Source: Owenia fusiformis (lineage: Eukaryota > Annelida > Polychaeta > Sabellida > Oweniidae). From it: DNA of 60,000 nucleotides. Below are positions 35,701 through 46,542 of this stretch, piece after piece. The translations under genes and the position numbers were made by a program. Each line of letters starts with the position of its first letter. Position 1 is the first letter of the stretch. The stretch spans positions 23,333,915 to 23,393,914 of the forward strand of contig CAIIXF020000001.1 of assembly GCA_903813345.2 (NCBI GenBank), given 5' to 3'. Below the pieces are notes generated by a model. It was not told where the DNA came from, made no database searches, and saw only the letters and a list, made by a program, of their open reading frames with translations.

Positions 35701-38700
35701 CCGTGATTAATATGCCAAGATATTCACATTAGAATGCAACATTTTCAAAAAACCAAGGACTTTCCTCATGCTACTCTCCTGTCCTTTAAAATCATAAATG
35801 AATTCAGACTTCAAGTATTTTCCTTTTGATGTGCATCACTTGTCAACGTGAAACATCCGAATCCATCATTTTTCTCGATTTTTTCATACGTTGTGTTTTT
35901 AATTTGAGTAAAATTGAAAGGGGTCGATCCTATTTGAACATGAATCGATTCGGTCATGAAAAATGATGCTTTAGACGTATAGAAAATGACAAAAGAATTA
36001 TTTTGGGAGCAATGATCATTTGGCTGGTTCACCATTTTTCCGCGTGTCGTTTTTCACAAGAAAATTGAAAACAAATGACAATGAGTTATATGTTCACTTA
36101 GGAGAAGTCTTAATTAAAGAACGGTCATTTTTGATGACTATAGCTAGCTGAATTGAGAAACAAGTTTGGATTTTTGTCTTATATTATCACCTTTATGTTT
36201 AATTTTCCGTCAAAACTCGACATAAAGCATGAATAGTAGAATCGTGCCGTGTTTCACTTTCTCCAAGGAAAAAGCAGTTACGTACATGTTACATATGTGA
36301 ACTCATGCAATCATAGTTTATATGTACTGAACACCTCTTTTCTATTTTCAATAACTATGTGCACACCACATTATTTATCTTTTTAAATCAACTTCACCAA
36401 AACTTTTCACTGATTCAAGAAACCAGCGCTTTTACACTTTACATCGATGGTGCAAATGCCTTGTCGTCAAGCACCTAATCGCCATAGTTCCCTTTTAATC
36501 TCTTTTAGTGTATGAGGTAAGACACTTTGATTTGTTTTTTTACAATTTGAGAAACTTTTACTATGGGTGTTTACTTTTTAGACCAACTGCAGGGTGACGT
36601 AGTGAAGTCTTTCCTGCATGCACCACAAACAGCAGGGTAACCATGTACATGTTCATTCCAAATGACATTAAAAGCATTCAATCATGCATCAGAAAAGTCC
36701 CTTTTAAAGATTTCAAATTCAAAAGAGAAACTTTTTTCATTTAAAATTAATGGTAACTCTACTTGGTTGTACGTTATCATTTGAAAGATATAAGAATGAT
36801 AATACTGACGTATTTAAGTCTGACGTAGCCAAAGCATAAAAATCATCTGCACTGTGAATATGAAATTTTCTTTTGGTCTGCGGAGCGCTTCATCGATGCC
36901 CCGATCTCATCACAAGGTCATTTTTCATGGCCACTGAAAACGTTTTTATCGTTATGTTTTGCTACATTCGAGCTGAGTTAAGTCACTAGTCCTAGAACGA
37001 ATTTTTTTGTCAGACTCGATACTTTTTCAACGGTTTCTGATATCACATAACAAAACTCTAAGCATAAACTCAATTCTTTCCTGTGATTTTCATTTTTCTT
37101 CGAAGTTCTGGAAGTTTAATATTCAGTGCAATGGGTTATCCCGGTTTTGTTTTAGAGAAATAGAACATTGAAAGAATTAATCTCGCTTTGTTGCCTCCAT
37201 TCTCGAAGCATGCATTTTGTAGTTTCTTTTTGCTAGTCGGTTGGCAATATATTTCAAAGAGGAGTGTTTTTTGCATATTTCTTTAATATTCTCGAGGATT
37301 GCTTAGTTTTTGCTTTTCTCTATCTCTTTTCCAACGAATTGCGTTTCGCAAAGGCATATTGAATATTACATATCATATACAGATCGTGCAAATGGAATTG
37401 AAATAGATAAAAATTAATCATAACACGAAAACATCGTTGAAAAGCTGTAATCGTTCATGTTACTTAACTAGAGTTTTCGGTTCATGGTGTTCTCCATTAA
37501 TAATACTTGCAATCATTGAAAAGAAAACAGAATGCAAACATTAAGTGACTTTATGATTGAATTCAGCGATCCCCGGGAATACACTGAACGAAATGCTATT
37601 TAGTGAGGGTCAACTATTTTGGGCTTTAATGGTCCTCATATAACATTTTTTGTTATGACTATTCCAAAAAAATATGCTTATGGAATTCCCAAATAACTTG
37701 TCATTTGCTTGCATGTTACGTATTATTGTAAAGACGTATAAAATGTAAAAAGCGCATTTACAAAAGGGCAAATTCGTTAGGTGTTATCGTTTCCTTGCCT
37801 ATAAATTGATCTTTATGCGTAATCACTGAATAACTTTTAAACATGTGTTTTAAGAATATGGGTCATAATATAAGATTAAATCAATCCATCTGGGATTTAT
37901 AAAAATGGCTAATTACTGCTTTGAGTTCAATGCTATAACCGTGACGTTTTTCACGCGTGACGATTGTCACAGTTTCGCACAATATCAGTTCATAGATTAG
38001 GTAATGCTTGTTATTTCGAAAATCCTTTTATGTTATGATGGAGTGGTCATATTGTTTTCTTGAAAATTGCCCCATTTTCAACAAGACTACTGTCAATATA
38101 TGAGTAACATCACGGTCGTTTTTCACAAGCAAAACGGTGATTTTTCAGAATTTTTCAGATCATGTTCATTATAATTCAATCACAACTAGTATCACGATTT
38201 GTAACACTTTGGTCTGATAAACTGAACTAAGGACTTTATAACTACGGATAATTAATTTATCTCGAGTTTCCCTACTGCCGTCTGGGCCTGTTTTAACGAC
38301 CGTGACGTTTTTCACAGAATAAATTGTACACTTACTATAATGGGTATATTATAATCGGTAGTGGGTGAGAAGCAAATACACTGCTGTCATCACACTCTGA
38401 CTGAATGTCTTCTATGCCAAAAGAACCAAAATGAAAAGATGCGACCATTTATAACTGAGATATGACATGTTTTCACGGGCGTGTTGTCCTGTTACATCAG
38501 CAAATTCACGAAATTCACAACTTATTAGCGAATTTTCAAAGTTATTTACAACCGGACTGATCAATACGTATGCTGACCGAATAAAGATAAAGGCATATTA
38601 TTTTAAAATACATAAAACAATTAGAAAAAATCATTTTAGTTTTAGCTATTTTCAATTACACGAAAAATACCCATTTTTAACATTTATTGGTTTTGAATGA

Positions 38701-41428
38701 TATGAGAACTGGTGGTGCTGGCACTAAGCTGGATTTATCATCTTATTCTGACATCCGTAATTTGATCATTTAGATTTTCTGCAAATGTGATTGTCTCATC
38801 ACGGGCAAGGGATAGTTTCCAGTAGTCGTTATGGTAATTTTGACCATAATGACCTCACAGGAAAGAACTTTTCTTTTACCCCATTAACGCTGTGATATAA
38901 ATCACAATCATAGTTCACAACAATTCCAAGAGAATGGTCCGGATGAAATAATTTTTCTTTTTGTAAATACAGGGTGATGCAAAAATGCAAAACTACAGTA
39001 CATTTTGGAATAGCAATGTCATTAACTAAGGAATCTTTATTTTATTTGTGTTACTTGTGTATTTTAGATTTTACTCGTGGCCCCGTTAATAGAGCGTTTA
39101 ATGCGTGAAATACTGATTTAGTTCCAACAATTTGAACTTTCATATTGTCGGTTTTGATAGATTGATAGATTGATAGATTTTTTGTGTCACCTTGTACTTA
39201 ACTTGTTTTGAAGTTTTGGTTTAAAGCAGACAATCCACATGGTTTAAAAGCTATAAATATATTCGTTATTAGCCAAAACGATGTCTTTGGTTAGCATTGT
39301 ATCCGTCACATTCATGAAATTTATTTGTGACAACGGGAAAAAGGTTAACGTTAGCATTATCACACTGAATATGACACCAGGATTGATGCTTGTTTACAAA
39401 CTCTTAAAACCTCATCATTAACAGGTCATTTTGAACTTGGAAACTTGCCTCAAAATCGTACTTCCCCAGTCCTCTATCATGTAATTGGGAATATAAGTAC
39501 TATGAATTATTGACAAGTAGTCTAACAATTGACAGAGATGTGAATATATAACTTTAAGTGAGCTCATACAGTCAAGTAGTACAAACTTATCATGAAGTTT
39601 CCTTATTAAACGGAAGAACGGAAGAGAGGTGATAGGACACACTGACATTACAACTTATCCAATTAACTCTGTGACAATTTTAATGAGTATTAATTTAGTC
39701 TTAAATCGTCGAACGCTAACAGCCCTGAACAATATTACGACTTCATTTATGAAAAGGCACAATTGGCAACAACAAAATACAACCCCTCTTACGCCAATAA
39801 TTGTTAATGATAACGTTGACTATATCGATTAAGGTTACAATGATAAAGACTACATTAATAATAACTAAATTGAAAAAGAATACAATAATGGTAAAGGTTA
39901 CAATGATAAATTCAATGATGCTGCAATGATAGAGTTTAGAATGATATAAGCTATAATAATGATGGTTGATGACTTTATTGATCAAGCCCTTCTTATTCGA
40001 TCCAATCGCAACACCTAAATACACATTAATCACCAAGCGAATACTAAATGAGCTAAAATAAAGGTGATTGGGGAACTTACTTTGTGATACACCTATATGT
40101 ATCAGCCACCTCATCACAGGTGCTAATCTTAACGATGCTGTGGAAAATGATTTCCTTTCCTTTTTCTGATGCTGTGGAGTTCTCTTCTTTCTCACTGCTA
40201 CAGACATTTGGTCTAAAATTCGAAATTGGAAATTTTAATTGCTTATTGTCATATATAAATTTAAAATAAATTTCATATGTAAATATTGAAAATAGCATAC
40301 AATCAATTAATAAAGTAGGAATGTGAATGTTTGAAATTAAGTTTGATTTAGGAAGGTTTTTGGTCGAGCGGTCTTCAAAGCTTGTCAGTGTTATTTGTTG
40401 TAGGGCAAGGGATATTTAATGTAATCGTTGAAATAGAACTTACCCCTCATACCATTGTCCATGGTTGACACGGATACCAACTATCAGCCTATTTAGGAAA
40501 TCTTCGAGTGACTCTCCCCCACGTCCAATGACATCCAATGGGTGCGATGTTCTCACAGTGATACTAGGTGAGCTATGAAAGACATGGGGAATTACATATT
40601 AACAAGGCATTTAAGTGCAAAATGTCACCACCTGCCATTTGTTACAGACGCCGATCGTCGAACACCATCCACAAAAGATTAGAGACATAACAATATACCA
40701 CCACTTCTGGTGGTGACATGACCGCCATTTTGCTGATCTAAAAATCGGAGAGCCAAATTAAAATTTTCGAGGCATATCTGAGCTAAAATGAAAATATTAC
40801 GTTCATATTTTTCTCGTAATAAAGTGCCAGTATTGCTAGCAAAGAATGAGAATCATGTTATCACTTTAACCTTATAATCGAACCAAAAAAAACTTTAATG
40901 TAACGTGGATTATCATAAATAGACTTAATTCAGCACAAGAAACGGTAAACACCACCTTCACGCGTTTACAAGCACAAGTGAGGTGAAGAAGATAGGAGGG
41001 GAGGTCCTGTGACTTAATGCAATACAAATTATTGAACTTCTGAGCTAGTATTAACCGGTGAAGATCTACAATATTGTACAATGTTATAACTGAACGAAGT
41101 CACGTTTGAATAATTTAGAGGAATTTCTATATGTTATATCTTAATATATAGAGAGAAGAGTGAAGATCAACTATATGGAATGTAGGCAATATTATGTTAT
41201 TTTAAATAATGTGATAAAGTGGCCTAAAACAATAATAGAAAAAAATAAATCATAAATATATGTCATGTATTAATTGATAACTTACAAATCGCGCAAAGAG
41301 TCATCTATCCATGAATGTTTCCACGGTGATTTGCCTCGTCGCGCATGGTTGCCATGGCGATCTTTCCTCCTCCTCGCATGAATTCCACTACACACAAGCA
41401 CCAATATAAGCAGAACTAACAGCCGCAT
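23722..41428 (-). CDS. Secreted EMI and four-FAS1-domain protein (TGFBI/periostin type)
   Basis: Fifteen coding exons on the minus strand: 41428-41286, 40572-40444, 40212-40081, 35209-35115, 34998-34838, 28879-28685, 27447-27297, 27069-26932, 26414-26202, 25803-25667, 25367-25176, 25054-24965, 24521-24375, 24276-24186 and 24044-23722. All are GT-AG with consistent phase, giving 778 residues (human TGFBI 683, periostin 836). Order: signal peptide MRLLVLLILVLVCSGIHA; a basic segment RRRKDRHGNHARRGK; an EMI-like Cys module (about 85-165: WYEGPNVC, ECCDGFERDDVTGRC); FAS1 domains at about 172-318, 319-450, 453-592 and 593-735. FAS1 hallmarks are FTIFAPKDESF, ATNGVVHVVDKVL, YTLFAPTDAAF, GTNGVLHVIDEVYLP, FTLFLPTNEAF, YTIFAPTNEAF and STNGIIHKVNKM. 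The tail (about 736-778) is Arg- then Trp/Asp-rich. FAS1 proteins mediate matrix and cell adhesion. Introns are long and repeat-filled. Confidence 0.93.
24640..24785. repeat. Dispersed TTCCACTT-word repeat, copy 3
   Basis: In the FAS1 intron between exons 13 and 12: AAGTATTCCACTTGGG, AGCATTCCACTTATGG and GAGGTGTTCCACTTTACAG match the copy at 5145-5280 in orientation. Confidence 0.65.
26515..26931 (-). repeat. Minisatellite built of splice-donor copies, abutting FAS1 exon 8
   Basis: Read on the minus strand, the array repeats TTCACAGGTGAGTTACC and variants (CAATGCCTATTCATGGATGAG) about twenty times in units of roughly 20-25 bases. It begins at the true exon 8 donor, CTACAG|GTGAGTAGG (26932/26931), so the real donor looks like the first unit. 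Many internal units keep CAG|GTGAGT and could act as decoy donors. Confidence 0.85.
27541..28324. mobile_element. 780-bp inverted-repeat element with ACG-rich interior
   Basis: Left end TATCACACCAAACTAGTTCT and right end AGAACTAGTTTGGTGTGATA are exact inverse copies, which could include a TA duplication on each side. A second copy of the left end (TATCACACCAAACAAGTTGCC) lies inside at about 27928, so the element contains a partial internal duplication. The interior is dense in GAACG, CGTAC and ACGTTC words and more GC-rich than its surroundings. No coding remnant. It sits in the FAS1 intron between exons 7 and 6. Confidence 0.8.
28913..29102. mobile_element. 190-bp MITE with 7-bp target duplication
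   Basis: Ends AGGCCTCCTAGACTTC and GAAGTCTAGGGGGCCT are inverted and continue as arms (CCAACGCGAACA, AGTTCTGACCTCGCG, GAACTACGTT). GATATAC flanks both sides (28906-28912 and 29103-29109). It inserted only about 27 bases upstream of the FAS1 exon 6 acceptor, close to the branch-point region. No coding potential. Confidence 0.9.
29297..29404 (-). pseudogene. Decayed duplicate of FAS1 exon 6
   Basis: About 420 bases upstream (transcript sense) of exon 6 start, an acceptor TAGTGCAG is followed by GTTATACACACTGATAG, matching TTGCAG and GGGATACACGCTGATAG at the true exon. It translates as VIHTDSDIVNVV against GIHADRNMVMVT, then loses similarity and reaches TAA after 35 codons. It looks like a tandem duplicate of the exon start that has decayed, or a former alternative exon. 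Confidence 0.5.
30060..30615. repeat. Inverted-repeat segment in the FAS1 intron
   Basis: The block near 30095-30165 (TTGCCGAACTATTCTGAC, CCCAAGTGTTCGG) is inverted near 30555-30612 (GTCAGAATAGTTCGGCAA, TACTTGGATATCCGG, TATACACGCG). The arms are diverged. It may be a decayed miniature transposon. A 106-codon open frame inside it on the minus strand shows no family features. Confidence 0.45.
31361..31735. repeat. Minisatellite of GGACACATTGAACTTTGAACTT type
   Basis: Imperfect units of about 40-45 bases alternate GACACTACACTGGACACATT, GAACTTTGAACTTGAC and GGACTATGAATATGACAT. It creates long but meaningless open frames on the minus strand. Located in the FAS1 intron between exons 6 and 5. Confidence 0.85.
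32160..32280 (-). mobile_element. Short TATGTCACCACC-family copy
   Basis: Contains ACGGACGCCGAACGCCAACC, CACCGTCCACAAAAAAACTTG, ACTGTCACCACTTCTAATT and GATGGTGATATA, corresponding inversely to the left 120 bases of the element at 21785. Truncated or solo-end copy. Confidence 0.6.
32943..33117. mobile_element. 175-bp TA-flanked miniature element
   Basis: Starts CAGGGTGACCCTAAAATAG after TA and ends GGAGGCCACCCTG before TA. The terminal type is that of the mariner-like elements at 19039 and 52686, but it is far too short to encode anything. Confidence 0.65.
33938..34220 (+). repeat. TTATGTAACGTACGT-type tandem repeat
   Basis: Loose units of 16-20 bases such as GTTTTATGAAACGTGCGTTG, TTATGTAACGTACGTCG and TTACGTATTATGTAACACG, followed by two exact copies of TTGTGCTTTAGCGAAATATG. 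Many units contain self-complementary ACGT cores. Confidence 0.75.
38970..39194. mobile_element. 225-bp TA-flanked miniature element
   Basis: Left CAGGGTGATGCAAAAATGC after TA (38968-38969) and right TTTTTTGTGTCACCTTG before TA (39195). A short GATAGATT triplication precedes the right end. In the FAS1 intron between exons 4 and 3. Confidence 0.65.
40620..40722. mobile_element. Short TATGTCACCACC-family copy with both ends
   Basis: AATGTCACCACCTGCC at the left and TTCTGGTGGTGACATGA at the right are inverted. The interior GTTACAGACGCCGATCG corresponds to the GGCGTCTGTAAC block of the 21785 element. Confidence 0.7.
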
Positions 41429-41726
41429 GATATTTCTAAATAGAAATAAATTTGATCCGTCAAAAGTAATCCATAAAATCTCCCATTATCTTTCTGTTAC
41501 GCCACTAATGGTAACAGAATCAATCAAATTTCCTGTTCTGTGATTTGAAACTGATAATTACGTTGTTTAATATCGCCAAATGTAATTATCACTTGTTAGA
41601 AATGTTGGTTCATTTACTTTCAAGACACTCTATAGTCCTTGCGTATTAGCACAACATTTAACTTTCTGATACCTTATGGACCTATCATAAATATATTTGT
41701 GTAATAATTCGATCATTCGAACTTAC

Positions 41727-41785
41727 CAGTGCCTATGGCTCTATCCAATGTTTTGTTGTGTTGTTCACTTTCGTTCTTCAGTGAA
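41727..41785 (-). other. Probable 5' UTR exon of the FAS1 gene
   Basis: On the minus strand GGCACTG|GTAAGTTCG (41727/41726) is a strong donor. The first coding exon is preceded by TTCTATTTAG, a good acceptor, so a roughly 290-base intron separates the 5' UTR exon from the ATG exon. The 5' end is placed about 25-30 bases after the TATA-like motif and is approximate. Confidence 0.55.
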
Positions 41786-41805
41786 GTTGTAGTTCACTTG
41801 TCATA

Positions 41806-41811
41806 CTTATA
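41806..41811 (-). promoter_or_regulatory. TATA-like box of the FAS1 gene
   Basis: CACTATAAGTATG on the minus strand lies just upstream of the predicted 5' UTR exon. It is the only TATA-type motif well placed there, but it has not been tested. Confidence 0.35.
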
Positions 41812-41829
41812 GTGCTTTATCTCTGTTTG

Positions 41830-43888
41830 TGCTGTAATCACATCTCATTGGCCTTTAACATGAGGCAAGGCTGTGTAACTTCACTCGCGTTTACTGTAAA
41901 TCTTTATAAAATCCGAATATTTTTCACTATTCCTCATGTAACTCCCGGGGTGTAACTCCTTACGAAAGTGTTGTAACTTAAGGTCACGAAGGTATGACTT
42001 TTACTTAGTGCACGTGACGATAACAGTCACTGAAACGTTCTTTTTATGTTTGTCGTTTCAACAGGTAAATCCAAGGAGGTATTGTATTCAGTTGTACGCT
42101 CTCGATTTTAAAGAATGCACAAACATTTGTTTTGATTTACCTGACTCATAGAAGGTTTATGACCAAAATATAAAACTTGTTAGTCACAAAAATTAAACTC
42201 GGTACTCTTTTCATCTCCGTCTGATACAGAGAAAATATAAAATGCGAATGATAACCACGATAGAGTAAATCCACACACTCGTCAGTTTAACTGTTACGTG
42301 ATACTGTATATCAAAAATAACTTTATGAAGATATATGCGTAACTATATCTATATTGGGTACAAATAGATCTTCCAGCTCAACTAAACTGTTCAATTCCTA
42401 CTCAACAGTCTGACAAGAAAATCGAGTTTCCATTGCCATTTGGACATCTAATTCCGACTTATCAATACACATAATTTCATTTTACGTTAGGATAATATAA
42501 TAATATTCGCTTCTTCTTTCACAGATCTTACTTGTGTCCAATTGAAAATGAGAATATTTGTGAAACCAATAAACGATCTGTTATAAGAGTCAACTCCAAC
42601 TGAGTCTCTAGGAGTAATTGCAGAATCAATACGCATAAAAATTATTTTCAACACGCAAGAGAAAGAAATGACAATCAATCGAGGGTTTCTTTATGGTCAA
42701 ATTATACACGCAATGACTTATATAAGAGTCCCTATTGGGATGCAGAAACAGAAATCCTCAATTAGCATGCAAGATTTGTCGTACTTTAGTTAGAAGTGAC
42801 ACGGAATCGTGCAAAGATATTGTTTGCCGATAGGATAATTATAACTATAGCATCTTAGTAACATAAACATTTCATTTTGCTTATATGGCGATATCAGAGA
42901 CCGAAAATAACTAAATTTTCGAAATAACGCAATGCTGGCAATTGGTTTAACTTAGTACATGTTATCAGACTCGGGTGCATGAACACTAAAAATAAATAGT
43001 ATCTTTTCCATAAAGAAAAGGTATTCTATTTTTCATTTTTTCTGTTTTCATTTGATCGCGTATGATCGTGAATTTTAGTTTTTTATGTCACCAACACAGT
43101 GGTGACATATTGTTTTGGTCTCCAACTTTTTCGTGTTCGGCGTCTGTAACAAATGGCAGGTGGTTACATTTTGCAGTCTATTGTTACTTTCTGAGTCATA
43201 CTGAGCCTTCGTCGTCTTTCTTTGAATTGAAATAATGAATGTATTGACACTTCAAAATGCCCTTATGTCCTAAAATGATCGCCATTTTATGTCAAAGCTT
43301 GGACCAGAGTTGCGCTTCACCTTTTCGAAGAGCTAAAACTAAAGTAGTTAGAAACCACAAAAAGAAAAGGCTTTTGACGGAACACGGTTGTCTTACTAGG
43401 TGTCAATTAATCTACATTACCATGAGCACATAATCTACCAGATTCTACATGATAAACGCATATCTTGCCCCTCCAGCATATTAAGCAAGTATTTTGAGTA
43501 ATAAATCATTGCAATGTGATGTTCCGTGCGCTTCAATTAGACTAAAAGCATCAATGCGGAATCCATTAGAATCAGAAGACGTGGGCTACAAAACAGTCAT
43601 CGGATCTCAACTTCTTACATAACATTTTTTAATAATAGAATATGCAAAAAATAAATACTTGAGCATATTGTATTCTAACTTATTTTTCTTAATATGGAAA
43701 ATTTCGCAATTTAGTGTGGCATATATTGTATATACCACGCGACCATAAATATATGTACATGTTATTGTATAGCAATATACAATATAATATAGTTGAATAT
43801 ACCTGGCATATTCAACGTAACAAACGTTCATGATACTACATGTAAAAGCGTATGAAGGTCAGGTGTCAATTCTGCGATCGATAATATT
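41830..43888. other. Upstream flank of the FAS1 gene, no gene seen
   Basis: Presumed regulatory flank. It includes a CTCCCGGGGTGTAACTCC motif near 41941 and one short TATGTCACCACC-family copy at 43083-43178. Otherwise it is AT-rich with no coding signal. Confidence 0.4.
43083..43178. mobile_element. Short TATGTCACCACC-family copy
   Basis: TTATGTCACCAACACAGTGG, GACATATTGTTTTGGTCTCC, GGCGTCTGTAACAAATGGC and CAGGTGGTTACATTTTGC match, in order, the two ends of the 21785 element with the internal array missing. Confidence 0.75.
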
Positions 43889-44066
43889 AGTCCCTGATCT
43901 GGACCCTCTGAAAAAAAGTTTTGTTGTCCGGTACTTTCCCACATAAAATGATTGTACCGTTTGAAAGAACAGACTTCCCTCTTAAAGAAAACACCTCTTC
44001 TATTGATGTAAACAGGGGCAAAAGGCACCAAAACGGGGTTAGACAAGGTGGCATTCTGAAGTATCA

Positions 44067-44940
44067 CTTTCTTGTCATCACGATTCCAGGTAAACCATCA
44101 GACGGATTTACTTCAAGTTTTCACACATGTTACATGGTAAGAAGTTCTAGAGCTGATTAACTCTGCGGCGGCCATCTTGCATTCTGGCGGCCATCTTGGA
44201 ATTTTTTTCAGATAAATATTGTCATCGCGATTCCACAAAAACCCCAGATGTAATGATGTACTTCAAATGTTCACACATGTTACATGGTAAAAAGTCCTAG
44301 ACCTCATTATTTTTTCGGTGGCCATCTTGCATTCTGGCAGCCATCTTGGAAGTTTTAAGATAAATCTTGTCATCACGATTTCAGGAAATCCAACCGGATT
44401 TACTTCAAATTTCCACAAATGTTACATGGTAAGAAAATATAGAGGTGAATAACTTTTCGGCAGCCATCTTGCATTCTGGTGGCCATCTTGGAAATTTTGG
44501 GATAAATCTTGTCATCGTGATTCCAGGAAAACAACCTAACAGATTAACTTCAAATTTTCACACATGTTACATGGTATGAAGTTCTAGAGCTGATTAACTT
44601 TTCAGTGGCCATCTTGCATTCTGGCGGCCATTTTGGAAGGTTTATAGATAAATCTTGTAATCACGATTCCAGAAAAACCACTTCACAGTTTTACTTCGAA
44701 TTTTCACACATGTTACATGGTATGAAGTTCTAGAGCTGACTAACTTTTCGGTGGCCATGTTGCATTCTGTCGGCCATCTTGGAAGTTTTTAGATAAATCT
44801 TGTCATCACGATTCCATGAAAACCACGTAACAGTTTTACTTCAAATTTTCACACATGTTACATTGTAAGAAGTTATAGAGCTGATTAACTTTCTGATAGC
44901 CATCTTGCATTCTGGCGGAAGTTTGTAGATAAATATAAAA
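44067..44940 (+). repeat. Left subterminal array, six units of about 147 bp
   Basis: Each unit has CTTGTCATCACGATTCCAGG, TTTACTTCAAATTTTCACAC, ATGTTACATGGTAAGAAGTT, CTAGAGCTGATTAACTTT and GGCCATCTTGCATTCTGGCG. Units begin near 44067, 44217, 44364, 44508, 44653 and 44801. The last is cut short at the start of the coding remnant. Confidence 0.9.
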
Positions 44941-44954
44941 TACAGTCAAAGCAT

Positions 44955-45422
44955 TTACCACCAACAAAGGATGCTCTCATTCTCCATATAAATAGAGCCA
45001 ACTATCAGGCCTATATTTGGCGAAACGCAGGCAAATCAATGATTGATTATCAATCCCCCACATTACATGGTTGGACATTCAAAGGGAATAAACTACAAAT
45101 TAAGTGGATGGAAAACGGTCCTGCCCCACAAGAAATAATGGAGCTTGTTGCTTGTAGTTGTAAAGGAGCGTGTGACTCAATGAGATATAGTTGTAAGAAA
45201 CAGGATCTCATTTGTGGAAGTTCATGTAAGTGCCGCAAAGGTGTGTGTGAGAACTGTCCAACCCATCAGCACGATGATGTTGATGAGAGCGACAATGAAT
45301 TTGAACCAGTTGATGACACCATTACACCAAACATTGAAGATCAGGAAGAAAATGAATTACCTGAAAATCTCTTACCTGACAACTGGATGAACCAACTTGT
45401 CAAAGTTGATGCCATAATATGA
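44955..45422 (+). pseudogene. CXC (tesmin-like) domain protein fragment, probably mobile-element gene
   Basis: An open frame reads HLPPTKDALILHINRANYQA, YIWRNAGKSM, then HGWTFKGNKLQIKWMENGPAP, a Cys cluster CSCKGACDSMRYSCKKQDL with ICGSSCKCRKGVCENC, an acidic tail and TAA at 45422. From memory, proteins with a GW...P.W......P..........C.C...C....C.C.....C....C.C pattern are abundant as multi-copy, repeat-associated open frames in invertebrates; their function is not established. The CXC fold binds zinc and, in tesmin and TSO1, DNA. The 5' part is missing, since the frame runs directly into the 147-bp array, although AATACAG before TCAAAG could be a splice acceptor. Intact 3' end. Called a fragment rather than a working gene. 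Confidence 0.6.
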
Positions 45423-45442
45423 ATTATCTCACCCTGTATATA

Positions 45443-45922
45443 CACTGGTGATCCGCTCGATTACAGGTACGATTTGTCCTTATTCCTTATTTCATGCGTT
45501 GTAGGCAGAATCCTCTCAACCTTTTTCCCCACAAACGTGAATCAGTATCAAATGTCTTAGAAAATGTACATGTTTGTGAAAAATAGCTCAGAAGACGACA
45601 GAATCGTCGATTTAATTCCTAAATTAAGTTACATAAAGGTTTGGGTTAAAAGTGCAGATCTGAACTGTTTTTTCGAAATACCGTTTATGTAACTTAAGTG
45701 AGGAATTAAATGTACGATTATGTTGTCTTCTGAACTATTTGTTTGCAAATATGCACATTTTCCTAAACATATGATACTGATACACGTTTGTGAGAAAAAA
45801 TGTCGTGGGAATTCTGCCTACAAAGTGTGAAAGGAAAAAGGAAAAATCATACCTTCGATGTTCCCACATTTTGTTACCGAAACAAACCGTTTAGGTAACC
45901 AGCATAATCGAGTGGATCACTA
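45443..45922. mobile_element. About 480-bp palindromic MITE
   Basis: Left CACTGGTGATCCGCTCGATTA and right TAATCGAGTGGATCACTATA are inverted, next to TA on both sides. The arms continue with diverged inverse blocks (TTATGTAACTTAAG against AAGTTACATAAAG; GGCAGAATCC against GGAATTCTGCC). It begins just after the CXC stop codon. Confidence 0.7.
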
Positions 45923-46424
45923 TAATATACCTTAGTAGTCTTTAATAATGTTAGGGAGGATGAGTTGTTAGGCATACTATGTCATGTTAGATCATGATCT
46001 ATACTATTTTTATTACAATTTACCAGTTACACTTTCTCCATGCTAGGTTCTGTTATAACTTTTGTTCCGTTTCCTATGGCATCCGTGCTTTATACATTTA
46101 CATTCACAATGGTCCCTTCCTGGTATATTTTTTTAGGTTTTATGACTGTTAAATTCTATAGTCTTGTTAAGACCACTTTATAAACAGGTTTATTATTACT
46201 TTTATGACTTAAATTATATAGTCTAGTTAACACCACTTTGTAAACAGGTTTATTATTACTGGTGTAACTAACACAACGAAAAAAAATATAATTAATTTAT
46301 TTGATTTTATATAACATGAAATTATTTTTTCTTTTCGATAAAACATTGTTTATTAGAAATATATTTAGTTGAAAACTATCACAAAGTTTATTTTGGTTCA
46401 GTAGATTTTTCTATACATTATTTT

Positions 46425-46542
46425 TATGTCACCACCACTAGTGATTGGCTGACATATTGTAATAGCTTCGAACGTTTATCTTGACACTGTTCAGTAGTTA
46501 ATGTGTACTGTATACTTAACAAGGTGTGGTGACATTTTGCAT
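46425..46542. mobile_element. Short TATGTCACCACC-family copy
   Basis: TTATGTCACCACCACTAGTG, GGCTGACATATTGTAATAGC and AAGGTGTGGTGACATTTTGC correspond to the two ends of the 21785 element without its array. Confidence 0.65.

Noticed and set aside
39743-40207. 154-codon minus-strand frame
   Set aside because: It overlaps FAS1 exon 3 in another frame; the intronic part is a T-rich hydrophobic run with no family features.
44067-44940. Centromeric-type satellite
   Set aside because: Only six units, mirrored by an inverted array at 47735-48205 inside shared arms, which fits a mobile element better.
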